From positions 43,805 through 107,804 of the forward strand of contig JAHDQK010000029.1 of NCBI GenBank assembly GCA_018433885.1: a stretch of DNA of 64,000 bases, given 5' to 3'. The position numbers were made by a program, and so were the translations under genes. This document shows, piece by piece, positions 36,592 through 45,967 of this stretch (its first letter is position 1; each line of letters starts with the position of its first letter). A model generated the notes under the pieces. The model did no database searches and was not told the DNA's origin. It saw only the letters and a program-made list of their open reading frames with translations. The DNA comes from Candidatus Cloacimonadota bacterium (lineage in GTDB: Bacteria > Cloacimonadota > Cloacimonadia > Cloacimonadales > Cloacimonadaceae).

Positions 36592-39472
36592 CGCTTTCCA
36601 CTCCATCCAAAAATTCTCTGATACGGATTGCGATATCGCGAATCTTGAAGGGTTTCATTACGAAATCGCGAATTCCCTTGTCGCGGGCATCGTCCACGGA
36701 GATCAGAGTAGTGAAGCCGGTGCAGATGATCACGGGCAAAGAGGGTTTGATTTCCAGCATCCTCTGTGCCAGATCCACCCCATTCATATATGGCATGGTG
36801 GTATCCGTAACCACGAGATCTATCCTCTCCGAGTTCTTGATAAAATGATCGATGGCTTTGCGGGGGTCGGTGAAGCCTTCCACCTTGTAACCCAAGCGCA
36901 TCAAGCCCTGCCGGAACACATTCACCAAAGCCGGTTCATCGTCCACAAACATGATGGTCTCTTCGCCGGTAGTTTCCGGAACTTCATCGTTGGCAGCTTT
37001 ATCTATGTGCCATTCATCCGGAGTGTAGGCGGGCAGATAGATATTGAAGCTGGTACCTTCACCCAAAGTGCTTTCCACGCGGATCGCTCCTTGGTGGGAT
37101 TGCACAATGCTATGCACGATGGAAAGACCCAGTCCGGTGCCTTCATTGGCGCTCTTGGTGGTGTAATAGGGATCGAAGATATGATCGATGATGGCGGGGT
37201 CGATGCCAGTGCCATTGTCGGCAACGCTGATTTTGAGATACTGGCACTGTTCCAGCTCCGGAAAAGCCTGCATATCCCGCGAGCAGAAGTTCAGGACTTC
37301 CACTCCGATGCTAAGTACGGCGCCATTCTTTTGTAAAGCATGCATGGCGTTTGTGCCAAGATTGATGATGATCTGATGAATCTGACCGGGTACGGCGATC
37401 ACGGTGTTGCGTTCCGAAGTGTAATGCTCGATAATCTTGATGGATCTGGGCAGATAGCTACGCAGGAATCTCACGGATTCTTTTACATGTTCTACCAGTT
37501 CAATTACTTCTGTTTTGGATTCTTCCTGACGTGAAAAGGAGATCAGATGCGAGATCATCTCTTTGGCACGGGTGGCGCTTTTCAGCACTTCTACCAAGTT
37601 CAGGGCGGCGTCGCTCTCCGGAGGAAGATCGTCTCCTGCCAGTTCCGAATAGCCGATAATGGCAGATAGGATATTGTTAAAATCGTGCGCGATGCCTCCG
37701 GTGAGGCATCCGATGGCTTCCAGACGTTGAGTACGCTTCTGTTGGTCTTCCCGCAGGATTTCGTAGGTGACGTCCTTGCAGCTGGCTATCACGCTGGAAA
37801 GCTTGCCATCGCCATCCACTACGGGTTTGACCACCATATCCAAGGTTATCTTTTGAGCATCCTTGCGCACCATCTCCACCTTGCCCCGCCAGGGTTGAGA
37901 GCTGCGTACTCTCAGCCAGGATTGTTGCATCTCCTTGCGGCTACCTACATCAAAAGGAAGGAACTCAAATGGTTTGTCCAATAGCTCTATCCGCCTATAG
38001 GAAGTTATGCGCTCGAAGATTGTGTTTACATATCGGATCGAGCCTTGCGGACTAAAGATGATGATGCCTTCTCCTGCCTGTTCTATCGCCTGAAACAGCA
38101 CGTTGATGTTCTCATCCGCTTGCTTTTTGTGCAGCGCGTAGGCGATTTGTTCGGAGATGGATTCCAGTAGCAACTTGTCTTCTTCGTCGTAAAGATCACC
38201 ACGTTTGTAGGATTGCACCACAATCGCTCCGATTACCTTTCCGGAAAGCATCAGAGGGGTGCCCAGGAAGTTCTGGCATAATACTCCCATGAATCCACGA
38301 TCGCGGGTGCGTTCCTGAATATCATCTTTACGCAGAAGCAAGGTGCGCTCTTCGGAGATGATCTGCGCGGTAAGGGAAGTGTTGTCGTCCGCCTCGATAG
38401 CGCTGGCATCCTCGTTCATTTCGTCCACCAAATAGGGGAATGTAATGAGGTTGCTGCGTTTGTCGTACATCGCGATGAAGAAGTTGGTTACATCGAGCAC
38501 CTTGGCAAGAGAGACATGGATGGTGTGAAACAGATCATCGAGGCTGCATTCAATATTTACCGCGTGGGATATCCGATGCAACACAGAAGTCACTACTTCC
38601 GTGCGCCGGACAGGGCTGAGATCTGTAACCAGCGCGGCAAAAAGAGTCTCCTTTTCGCTCACGATGGGCACCAGGGTAAGCCGATGTGCATGGAGTTTGT
38701 GACGAGCATCGAAGAAGTTATATTCCACCGTTTGGTTCTGCGTAGGAGCCTGGCTAAAGAACTCGTCAAGCTTTTCGGCGTCTTGCTCGTTGTTCGCAAG
38801 ATCGATATTTTTGGAAAATGCGGTATAATAATCCCGCATCATCTTGCCCACAATATCCGTGGCGGCGACTCCGCTAAGTGCCTCCATCGCTTCGTTTACC
38901 AAGAGGATTTTGCCGCGTTCGTCCAATAGCATCATCCCCTCTGAAGCACGCTCAAACACGCACCTGAAGATCGCTTCCCGTTCTTCGAGCTCCTTGCGGA
39001 TCTTTTCCAGACTTGTGGTATCCTGCATCGCCACGATCACGCGCTTCATGTCTTGTTCGCTATCGCCAGGAATATTCCACGAAATGCGGAAATGCAGAGG
39101 GCGTCCCATAAGATCGTAGTTTATACCTTGACCCTCGAAGCTTTTACGGCCTTCGGCTATGGCTACCATAGATGCCAGGATGCTGTTCGCGGCGTCGTCC
39201 TTGAAGATCAGATGCGTGTTATCGATCAGTTCCTGTTTGTTATTTGCGCCGAAGAGCCTGAGCGTGGTTTTGTTCACATCCACTATCTTCAGTAGCGAAG
39301 CGCATTCTGTGAATTTGTCCGGGTATGTACGAAAATAGGCGTGCAGATCTTGCACGCCTTCATTTTTCAGAGCCATCATTGAGCTGTAAATCAGTGAAAA
39401 ATCCTCCACCCACAGCGACACTGGCGACTGATCGTACAGCATCTGGTAGAAGCTCTTTGTCATTTCATTCAT
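36581..39472 (-). CDS. Cytoplasmic hybrid sensor histidine kinase (PAS-PAS-GAF-PAS-HisKA-HATPase-REC)
   Basis: 963 residues, no transmembrane segment. Domains by pattern: PAS at about 8-150, PAS 165-290, GAF 300-450, PAS 455-575, HisKA with H596 in LTGGIAHDFNNILSAIIGYS, HATPase with NLGTNAMHAL, DNGTGIDPAIIDHIFDPYY and GTGLGLSIVHSIV, and a C-terminal receiver (VDDEPALVNVF, LVVTDTTMPYMNGVDL with phospho-acceptor Asp). No output domain, so a partner regulator elsewhere is needed. It starts 37 nt after the ackA stop, hence probably cotranscribed, which hints at sensing of energy or redox status. Confidence 0.9.
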   Translation of the reverse strand: MNEMTKSFYQMLYDQSPVSLWVEDFSLIYSSMMALKNEGVQDLHAYFRTYPDKFTECASLLKIVDVNKTTLRLFGANNKQELIDNTHLIFKDDAANSILASMVAIAEGRKSFEGQGINYDLMGRPLHFRISWNIPGDSEQDMKRVIVAMQDTTSLEKIRKELEEREAIFRCVFERASEGMMLLDERGKILLVNEAMEALSGVAATDIVGKMMRDYYTAFSKNIDLANNEQDAEKLDEFFSQAPTQNQTVEYNFFDARHKLHAHRLTLVPIVSEKETLFAALVTDLSPVRRTEVVTSVLHRISHAVNIECSLDDLFHTIHVSLAKVLDVTNFFIAMYDKRSNLITFPYLVDEMNEDASAIEADDNTSLTAQIISEERTLLLRKDDIQERTRDRGFMGVLCQNFLGTPLMLSGKVIGAIVVQSYKRGDLYDEEDKLLLESISEQIAYALHKKQADENINVLFQAIEQAGEGIIIFSPQGSIRYVNTIFERITSYRRIELLDKPFEFLPFDVGSRKEMQQSWLRVRSSQPWRGKVEMVRKDAQKITLDMVVKPVVDGDGKLSSVIASCKDVTYEILREDQQKRTQRLEAIGCLTGGIAHDFNNILSAIIGYSELAGDDLPPESDAALNLVEVLKSATRAKEMISHLISFSRQEESKTEVIELVEHVKESVRFLRSYLPRSIKIIEHYTSERNTVIAVPGQIHQIIINLGTNAMHALQKNGAVLSIGVEVLNFCSRDMQAFPELEQCQYLKISVADNGTGIDPAIIDHIFDPYYTTKSANEGTGLGLSIVHSIVQSHQGAIRVESTLGEGTSFNIYLPAYTPDEWHIDKAANDEVPETTGEETIMFVDDEPALVNVFRQGLMRLGYKVEGFTDPRKAIDHFIKNSERIDLVVTDTTMPYMNGVDLAQRMLEIKPSLPVIICTGFTTLISVDDARDKGIRDFVMKPFKIRDIAIRIREFLDGVESDEN

Positions 39473-39508
39473 GTCTTATAAAATCCTAAGTCCTGAAGTA
39501 TGGGGGGG

Positions 39509-40714
39509 TTATCTATTAATGATTAGATTCTGGGTCTCCAGCGCGATCATCAGTTCTTCGTTTGTGGGTATCTTCAGCACGGTCACTTTAGAATCCGGAG
39601 TGCTAAGCACCTGAATATCGTCTGTGAAACGGGCGTTTTCTTCCAGATTCATCTTGATCCCCAAGGCTTCCATCTGCGAGCAAACCTGTTCCCGCAGGAT
39701 CGGCATGCGTTCTCCCACACCGCCGGTGAAGATGATCACATCCACCCCGTTCAGCGCCGCATAGTAGCTACCTATGTATTTCTTGATGCGATAGCAATAT
39801 ACATCGTGCGCTTGGATGGCTTTTGGGTTTTTATGAACCAAGATTTCCTCTTCGATTTCGCGCATGTCGTTCGAGATGTGAGAGAGGCCCAACATTCCGC
39901 TTTTCTTATTCAGGATGTTGTTTACTTCATCCACACTCAGCCCAAGGCTTTGTTGCATATGAATGGGGATGGCGGGGTCGATGTCTCCGCAACGGGTGCC
40001 CATCATCAGACCCTCCAGAGGAGTAAGTCCCATAGATGTATCGATGGATTTTCCGTTTAGAATCGCGGTGATGGAAGCACCATTGCCCAGATGGCAGGAG
40101 ATGATCTTCATATCTTCCAAGTCCCTGCCCAAGAACTCCGCAGCCTTGATGCTTACATATTTGTGGCTGGTACCGTGGAATCCGTAGCGGCGGATCTTGT
40201 GCTGGTGATAAAAATCCAGCGGGAGGGGATAGAGATATGCTTCCGGGGGCATGCTCTGATGGTAGGCGGTATCAAAAACCCCGCATTGCGGGCAATTTGG
40301 CATGGCGGCGTTCACCGCTTCGATGCCCTTGAGGTTCGCCGGATTGTGTAGCGGTGCTAAGGAAGTGCAATCCTTCATTACTTCAACCACATGGTCGGTT
40401 ACAACCACTGCGTCCGAGTAATACTCTCCGGCATGCACGAGCCTGTGCCCCACGGCATCTATCTCGCCCAGATCCTGCAAAACTCCGTAGCTGGGATCCA
40501 CCAAGGCATCCAGAATCAACTGTAAACCTTGTTCGTGATTAGCGATTACCATTTCCCGCTTTTTCTTGGTGAAGCTGGGGCTTTTGTAGGTGAAGAGGGC
40601 GATGTCCTCCCCGATCTTTTCAGCGATTCCCTCTGCCATTAAGTCCCGGGTTTCCATGTTTATCAACTGATACTTAATTGATGAGCTTCCGCAATTTAAG
40701 ACTAAAATCTTCAT
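39509..40714 (-). CDS. ackA: Acetate kinase
   Basis: 401 residues from the ATG at 40714 (GAGGAT upstream). Start MKILVLNCGSSSIKYQLINM, HRLVHAGEYYSDAVVVTD, FDTAYHQSMPPEAYLYPLPL, RRYGFHGTSHKYVS, MKIISCHLGNGASITAI and VDVIIFTGGVGERMPILRE are the family blocks. Makes ATP from acetyl phosphate in fermentation. No pta gene is next to it. Upstream TTGACA box. Confidence 0.96.
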   Translation of the reverse strand: MKILVLNCGSSSIKYQLINMETRDLMAEGIAEKIGEDIALFTYKSPSFTKKKREMVIANHEQGLQLILDALVDPSYGVLQDLGEIDAVGHRLVHAGEYYSDAVVVTDHVVEVMKDCTSLAPLHNPANLKGIEAVNAAMPNCPQCGVFDTAYHQSMPPEAYLYPLPLDFYHQHKIRRYGFHGTSHKYVSIKAAEFLGRDLEDMKIISCHLGNGASITAILNGKSIDTSMGLTPLEGLMMGTRCGDIDPAIPIHMQQSLGLSVDEVNNILNKKSGMLGLSHISNDMREIEEEILVHKNPKAIQAHDVYCYRIKKYIGSYYAALNGVDVIIFTGGVGERMPILREQVCSQMEALGIKMNLEENARFTDDIQVLSTPDSKVTVLKIPTNEELMIALETQNLIINR

Positions 40715-40743
40715 ATAAATCCTCAAGTGTAGTGCTTCGGTGC

Positions 40744-40772
40744 ACACAATATCAAACGCAGATATGTGTCAA
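40744..40772 (-). promoter_or_regulatory. Candidate promoter of ackA
   Basis: TTGACA (40767-40772), 17-nt spacer, TTGTGT, about 30 nt before the ackA ATG. Confidence 0.35.
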
Positions 40773-40847
40773 ATAAAAATGGTGTAAAGATCAATTTGCT
40801 TAATCTTTGAGTTTGCGATAAAAGCTCAAAGGCAAGCAGTTTAATGC

Positions 40848-43352
40848 TTAGGGCAGTTTTTCCCAAATTCCTTGATACATCTTCCAGCCATCCGTGTCCT
40901 TGTATAGAGTTATCGGAATATGCCCCATAGCGGGATCTTCCCGCACAAGGCTCTGCCAGGCAGGGCTGAAAACATATTCTGGGATTTTCCGAGAGCCTTG
41001 ATTTTGGTATCCCAAGAACACGACCTTCCGGTTTAGATCCTGCAGTTTCTGGGCGAGCCGCAGGCTGTTTTCCTGATCGTGATTACCCAGAATCACCAGC
41101 TCATTCTCTTCCGATATTTCGCTTTCGATGATCCGCAACAGATCCTCTGAGGCAGGCTGCCAGGCGCGGGGATAATCCTGCGCGACAATCACCAGAGAAT
41201 CCTGTATGGAAGCTAAAGGCAACATCCGCAGGGAAGTCCTGCTATCCGAAATCCGATAGCCAAAGAACAGCTTGATGTCATCTTCTGCCAGATCAATCCG
41301 ATAGCTTCCGCTACCCAGTTCTTCTATCCTAGTATTCAGGCTGTAGAAGGCACCATCCACGTATTTGGTTGCTCCAAAATGCGCGGTGGCATTTGTAATG
41401 GGAATCCCATCGCCGTCTGCCACGTGGATTACGATGTCGCCTTTTTTATCATCGGTTGTGCCAGTGTTTGACACAAGCCCTTCTTTCAGGTTGTAATAGT
41501 GCCAATCGTGGTCAAGATAGACGAGGATGTTATTTGGCAGACGGGTAAAATCCGCCGGAATCCCGTTCGCACGGAGGATGTAGATGGCAAGCATGCGATA
41601 TTGCACATCGCTGAGATGTTTGCGGGAGGCGAGAACATCCAGACGGGGTAAGCCGGAAAGCGCTTTACGGGGATCTATCCGATAGTTCTTTTTCTGCCAT
41701 TTCATAGCTTTACGGAGGATATCCCGAGTGTTTTTCCCTGTTTTTTCAAATGATCTGGGATACAAGCGTAGCTCACCTTTTTCGACCACGGGAACGGGAA
41801 GCTCTTCGTAGAAAACCGTGGGCGCAAACAGTTCCGCGGGCAGTTCGGGATCCTGTCTTTGCCAAAACTTGTAATGCGCTTCCAAGAGCCGAGCATCTGC
41901 CTGCCACAGGAATTTGGGATCGTATGCCATCAGAAACCTGACATAATCATCCTGAACCGGCTGATTGCGGTTCCAGAACAGCTCCAATTCACCCAGATTC
42001 CCCCGCGCCAGATTTGCCAGACTATCCGGAACAATAGAGTTCTTGGCGGCTGCTTCCCAAAGTTGTATCTGATCTTGCCACATATCCTTACGAGTTTGCA
42101 CTTCTTGGCGATATGCTTCCGGTGCTTCCTGCCACAGCATCTCGTTTGCCGGATACTCCAGGATTTCGTTGAAACCATCCGGATCCGCTTCCGTGAGCCA
42201 CAATTCCACTGCGTTGATCTTTGCCGCCGATGCCTTCACCAAAGCCAATGCCTGTTTGCCTGCCTTGTATGCCAGAAGATAGAAATCCCCGCTGCCGGCG
42301 CTGAAGCTCAATCTGCCGGAATCATCTGTTCTTAAGAAGATCAACGGACGCAATGCTCCCCAGTTATATACCATTACCGCCACTTGGGCTGAAGGAACGG
42401 CTTCACCGGCTTCATCCACACAGACAATATCTACTCTACGAGTTCGCTCTCCAGCATAGTTTGGAGTGGAGTTTATCACGCTATCATAGCGTCCGGAGAT
42501 CAGCACTTCATCATCTTCCGATGCCAGGCTACCCTCGGCGAGGATCATCACGGTTTTATCGATCATCCCGCTGAACCAAGTCTGATTGGGATAATATGCC
42601 GCGTCCATATCCCCGGTATAGTGCCACATATCGTCCAGATACACTTCTGCCCAGGCATGGTTGTTATCCATATGAGCCCACCAGGGGGTGCTGGCAGGGC
42701 GAGCTGGCAAGCCCACCGTTCTGGCTGCAGCCACAAAGAGGATCTGCATTTCCTCACAGCGTCCGGTGAGGGATTTCCGCGTGATATCCACCGGGTTTTG
42801 ATCCCTGCCGCTGGTTTGCATGAAGAGGAGCTTTTCCACGCACCAATTTGAGGTTTCGCGGAATCGTTTCAGGGGATCCGAGATCAGCGCCACTTCTGCC
42901 AAACCATCCTCCAGCATCGCCTTCCGATACGAGCTTAATCTTTCGTCAGAAACGCTTTGCCGCGCCACATAGCTAAGAAAGAACTCCGGTGAATACTGCA
43001 AACCTTCTCGCTCCAACACCTTGCAGATCTCCTGATAGTTTTCCAGCGTTATCTTGGGATCAGCCTCTGCCAGGCGGGCATCTTCCTCGTAGGATATCAG
43101 ATATGCCATCAGGATATCATCATGGCTTGTCAACATCTTCCGATACGCTTTGGCTTTGCTTTTTTCCAGCTTGGCGAGGTTCTCCTCCGCCAATGGCAGT
43201 AGGCGGGTATATAGTTCCGGGTTTCCCTCTTTTTGCAGTTCCGTTGGCAACGCAGCTATCGGGGAAAGAGAGGCAAGCGTGATGAGCAACAGCGTCCAAA
43301 TCACTTTTAGGCGGGCAAGAACCGGGGTTGTGGAATAATAACTACAAATCAT
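40848..43352 (-). CDS. Large secreted transglutaminase-like protein
   Basis: 834 residues from the ATG at 43352 (AGGA upstream). An N-terminal signal segment (LKVIWTLLLITLASLSPIAA) is followed by a helical region. A transglutaminase-like core follows: Cys in SLTGRCEEMQILFVAAARTV, His in NNHAWAEVYLDDMWHY and Asp in YTGDMDAAYY. Further on are beta-rich regions, including a second, degenerate core-like stretch near LPRLDVLASRKHLSDVQYRM. The triad suggests protease or crosslinking activity outside the cytoplasm. Function unknown. No clear terminator separates it from ackA, 133 nt downstream. Confidence 0.8.
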   Translation of the reverse strand: MICSYYSTTPVLARLKVIWTLLLITLASLSPIAALPTELQKEGNPELYTRLLPLAEENLAKLEKSKAKAYRKMLTSHDDILMAYLISYEEDARLAEADPKITLENYQEICKVLEREGLQYSPEFFLSYVARQSVSDERLSSYRKAMLEDGLAEVALISDPLKRFRETSNWCVEKLLFMQTSGRDQNPVDITRKSLTGRCEEMQILFVAAARTVGLPARPASTPWWAHMDNNHAWAEVYLDDMWHYTGDMDAAYYPNQTWFSGMIDKTVMILAEGSLASEDDEVLISGRYDSVINSTPNYAGERTRRVDIVCVDEAGEAVPSAQVAVMVYNWGALRPLIFLRTDDSGRLSFSAGSGDFYLLAYKAGKQALALVKASAAKINAVELWLTEADPDGFNEILEYPANEMLWQEAPEAYRQEVQTRKDMWQDQIQLWEAAAKNSIVPDSLANLARGNLGELELFWNRNQPVQDDYVRFLMAYDPKFLWQADARLLEAHYKFWQRQDPELPAELFAPTVFYEELPVPVVEKGELRLYPRSFEKTGKNTRDILRKAMKWQKKNYRIDPRKALSGLPRLDVLASRKHLSDVQYRMLAIYILRANGIPADFTRLPNNILVYLDHDWHYYNLKEGLVSNTGTTDDKKGDIVIHVADGDGIPITNATAHFGATKYVDGAFYSLNTRIEELGSGSYRIDLAEDDIKLFFGYRISDSRTSLRMLPLASIQDSLVIVAQDYPRAWQPASEDLLRIIESEISEENELVILGNHDQENSLRLAQKLQDLNRKVVFLGYQNQGSRKIPEYVFSPAWQSLVREDPAMGHIPITLYKDTDGWKMYQGIWEKLP

Positions 43353-43445
43353 CTCAAATCCTGATAATATAATTTGATACAGCCAAAGCCAGGGGCGGAT
43401 TTTTGGCAAGAACTTCCTGCTGACAACCCAAAAATTAGGCAAACA

Positions 43446-43469
43446 AAAAACCGCCTCCGAAGAGGCGGC
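43446..43469 (-). terminator. Terminator after the zinc-ribbon gene
   Basis: CCGCCTC (43452-43458) with GAGGCGG (43463-43469), UUCG-type tetraloop on the minus strand, followed by six T. 19 nt after the stop. Confidence 0.92.
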
Positions 43470-43488
43470 ATTGATTTAATAGCCTGTA

Positions 43489-43659
43489 TTAGCGATTCTG
43501 GAATCTTTTACGATTGAATTCTGCTTTCTTGGCTTTGCGGCAATCAGGGCAACGTTGCGGTTCGTTCTGAAGGCCCTTCTCTTTGTAAAATTCCTGTTCG
43601 CCATCGGTGAACACGAATTCCTTGTTGCAGTCTCTGCAGATAATGGTTTTGTCGGCCAT
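43489..43659 (-). CDS. Small zinc-ribbon protein
   Basis: 56 residues from the ATG at 43659 (CAGGAG upstream). Two CxxC pairs, CRDCNKEFVFTDGEQEFY and CPDCRKAKK, match the probable zinc-ribbon domain family (sometimes misannotated as cytochrome c551). The basic end (KKAEFNRKRFQNR) suggests nucleic acid binding. It forms its own transcript between a TTGACA box and the UUCG terminator. Role unknown. Confidence 0.85.
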   Translation of the reverse strand: MADKTIICRDCNKEFVFTDGEQEFYKEKGLQNEPQRCPDCRKAKKAEFNRKRFQNR

Positions 43660-43756
43660 TTTGATTCTCCTGTGTTTTATTGGGGATCGAACATTCTTGG
43701 CTTTCCCGAAAACACAAGGAATGGGCACATGGGAATGTTGAATCACTTCTTTTTAA

Positions 43757-43785
43757 CTATGTTTAAATGTTCTATTTTCTGTCAA
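43757..43785 (-). promoter_or_regulatory. Candidate promoter of the zinc-ribbon gene
   Basis: TTGACA (43780-43785), 17-nt spacer, ACATAG. About 100 nt before the start. The rest of 43786-43968 shows nothing recognisable. Confidence 0.35.
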
Positions 43786-43968
43786 TACATTTTTTTAGTC
43801 CTGATGAATAAACCTGCATTTAGTGAGAGAGATTATTTCTACCCTGCTGGCGAATTATCTGCTATCTTTCTATCAGTGAACATCTTGCGCAGGTGTGCCG
43901 CATTCTACTTATAACCCTACACATTCGCTATCTGAAATTAAGCGTTAGGTTGCCAACCGTCCATTTCG

Positions 43969-44589
43969 CTATTTGCCGAAGATCCTCAGCCTCAGCCTTT
44001 CTTGGATCCGTACCAGTAAAAGATCGGCAGCGACTCCGATGCCACCTATCACCACGATGTAGAGAAGCATCTCCTTATATAGGAGAAGATAGCGGAAATC
44101 CAAAAGCCGGTAACCGAGTCCGGAGCGCACTCCCAGCATTTCAGCTGCGATGATCGCAGTCCATCCTACCGACCATAGTACCCGGAACAGGTTGATGAAT
44201 TCCGGCAGACAGAGTGGAATCAAGATGTATCTCAGGCTTTCGGACCTGCCCGCCCCATCCAGGCTGGCGGTATCCAGAATATCGCGATGAACCGCGCTGA
44301 AGATGCCAATGCCGATCACAATGGCATTAAATAGCATCGAGAACAGCAGAACAATCCCCACCGGCCATTCGCCAATGCCTGCCACGAGGATGATAATCGG
44401 AATCCAACAAAAGGGCGAGATATGCCTCAGGAAGTTCACCAGCGGCATCAAGATATTGTAGATAGCGGTTCTGGTAAAGCACAGCCAGGCTATGCCAATA
44501 CCCCCGGCAAAGGATAGCAGGGTCCACGTAAACACCCTCGCGCAGCTTATCGCCAGATCCTCCAGAAGATAGTTCAGGGCAGTTCCCAA
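43969..44589 (-). CDS. ABC transporter permease (SsuC/TauC-like)
   Basis: 206 residues, shorter than usual (about 250), with five or so transmembrane helices. The EAA loop DTASLDGAGRSESLRYILIP contacts the ATPase in this family. Its start overlaps the binding-protein gene by 16 nt, so the two form one unit. The matching ATP-binding gene is absent: downstream are about 300 nt of non-coding sequence and then the zinc-ribbon gene. Substrate class (nitrate/sulfonate/thiamine-precursor type) is suggested only by family. Confidence 0.82.
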   Translation of the reverse strand: MGTALNYLLEDLAISCARVFTWTLLSFAGGIGIAWLCFTRTAIYNILMPLVNFLRHISPFCWIPIIILVAGIGEWPVGIVLLFSMLFNAIVIGIGIFSAVHRDILDTASLDGAGRSESLRYILIPLCLPEFINLFRVLWSVGWTAIIAAEMLGVRSGLGYRLLDFRYLLLYKEMLLYIVVIGGIGVAADLLLVRIQERLRLRIFGK

Positions 44590-45473
44590 TAGATATCCTC
44601 GTCCTTGATCATTGTTCCCTGATAACCTTTTTGCACCGCGATTTCGATCAAACGGCGCTCCATCGCCTTCCCCGCCGGATCCAGACCTGTAGTATAAAAA
44701 GTATTGGCAAGCGCTTCTTCAGTTTGTTCCAAAGATAGTTGATACATGGATTGTGTAGCCGAGACCAATTTCTCCTCACGGGTTGCGATATGTGGCAACG
44801 CACCGTGTATTCTTGCAATCAGTTTTCTGAGTTCCGATATCTTGGCGGGGCTCATATTCTTTTTATTTACTACCAGATCGCAGCACGGGTGTTCCGGATG
44901 ACTCTCGCCAAACCAATGCAAGACCTGGTAATTTTCGCTAATCTTTTGAATAACTGGCACATATGCCACGATAGCATCGACATCCCTGGTATGAAGCGCG
45001 GAAACCAGATCATTGGGAGTGCGGAAATATACCGCATGATATTCAAGACCATACGTTTGTGCCAAATCATCCATCAAGAGCTCCACCGTGGACGCCTTTA
45101 GCACGCCGATCTTGGCATTATGAAGATCATGAATTTTCTGGATCTCCGGCTGAGCCACTATGCCATCCGATTCGTGTTCCAGAAAGGAAACAATCCTGAT
45201 GGGATATCCCTTGGAGGCGGCATTCCAAGCATAGCTGAAGGGCATGATTGCCGCGTCGATCTTCCCCGCGATCAACGCTTCCTGCACTTCCCAGCCGGAA
45301 CTGAAACGAGCGATATTTAGCGAGTCCCCGCTGGTTTGTGCATAAGAAAGGGGAAGGTGGTTGATCGAGGGCGCGATGATGCCAAACCTGAGCGTGTCTT
45401 TCTGCGCGGTCCCACACCCGGAAACCACTATCAGCAATCCACATAGGATTGCGATCATTATATGTATCTTCAT
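44574..45473 (-). CDS. ABC transporter substrate-binding lipoprotein (SsuA/NMT1-like)
   Basis: 299 residues from the ATG at 45473 (AGGAGAT upstream). Lipoprotein signal MKIHIMIAILCGLLIVVSGC with cysteine 20. The fold matches NMT1/SsuA/TauA-type binding proteins: LRFGIIAPSINHLPLSYAQ, GWEVQEALIAGKIDAAIMPF, AKIGVLKASTVELLMDDLAQ. Ligand unknown. Transcribed with the permease; a hairpin leader and TTGACA box lie upstream. Confidence 0.85.
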   Translation of the reverse strand: MKIHIMIAILCGLLIVVSGCGTAQKDTLRFGIIAPSINHLPLSYAQTSGDSLNIARFSSGWEVQEALIAGKIDAAIMPFSYAWNAASKGYPIRIVSFLEHESDGIVAQPEIQKIHDLHNAKIGVLKASTVELLMDDLAQTYGLEYHAVYFRTPNDLVSALHTRDVDAIVAYVPVIQKISENYQVLHWFGESHPEHPCCDLVVNKKNMSPAKISELRKLIARIHGALPHIATREEKLVSATQSMYQLSLEQTEEALANTFYTTGLDPAGKAMERRLIEIAVQKGYQGTMIKDEDIYWELP

Positions 45474-45490
45474 TTTATCTCCTATAAGCA

Positions 45491-45528
45491 AATAGCCACA
45501 CAGACTTCCGACAGTCAGGGTGGCTATT
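45491..45528 (-). promoter_or_regulatory. Stem-loop in the 5' leader of the binding-protein gene
   Basis: A perfect 9-bp stem, AATAGCCAC (45491-45499) with GTGGCTATT (45520-45528), immediately upstream of the ribosome-binding site. No T run follows, so it is not a terminator. Known TPP or SAM riboswitch cores were not recognised. Could control translation or mRNA stability. Confidence 0.4.
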
Positions 45529-45554
45529 TACAGGCCTATTTCTTTACTGATGGT

Positions 45555-45588
45555 AGCAAGCTACTCAGAATCAATATTTTTGTCAAGC
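45555..45588 (-). promoter_or_regulatory. Candidate promoter with overlapping inverted repeat
   Basis: TTGACA (45583-45588), 17-nt spacer, TAGCTT (45560-45565). The inverted repeat GTAGCAAGCTAC (45555-45566) covers the -10, the place of a typical operator. Confidence 0.4.
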
Positions 45589-45740
45589 AGGATCGTTGTT
45601 TATCCAAGTGAGTGCCATGTGAAGTTTGGAGTGAGGGCTTATCGATATACAAGGCATTAAAGCGGTTTCGGATAGAATGTACCAAAGAACCGCAGCGACC
45701 ATCAGTTTATAAAAGAATATCCCTCCCCGGCAGTCTGAAC

Positions 45741-45825
45741 CCCATTGCCAGAAGCAATCGCTAAGCTTACTTGAAGCTATCCGGACTGCATCGGCACCGC
45801 AACGCCATTGCTTCGCGGAATGGGA
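45741..45825. repeat. Dispersed intergenic repeat, copy B
   Basis: Same ungapped layout as copies at 14098 and 63438: CCCATT, GAAGCAAT ten bases later, 25 nt, then GACTGCATCG (45784). It lies in the divergent spacer between the ABC genes and the two-component module. The remaining part of 45589-45913 shows no gene. Confidence 0.55.
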
Positions 45826-45913
45826 GAGTATATGGAAAAGCGTTTGTTATATGGCAAATCGGGCATACAGCGCAATAGCCGAATGCCAATGTTTTGGGGA
45901 TTATGCTTTTTGC

Positions 45914-45942
45914 TTGACGTTATTGGCTTTGTCTGAATTCCT
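45914..45942 (+). promoter_or_regulatory. Candidate promoter of the two-component module
   Basis: TTGACG at 45914-45919, 17-nt spacer, ATTCCT. About 25 nt before the first start codon. Confidence 0.3.
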
Positions 45943-45967
45943 TACCTAAGCTGAAATTCGGGAGGAT

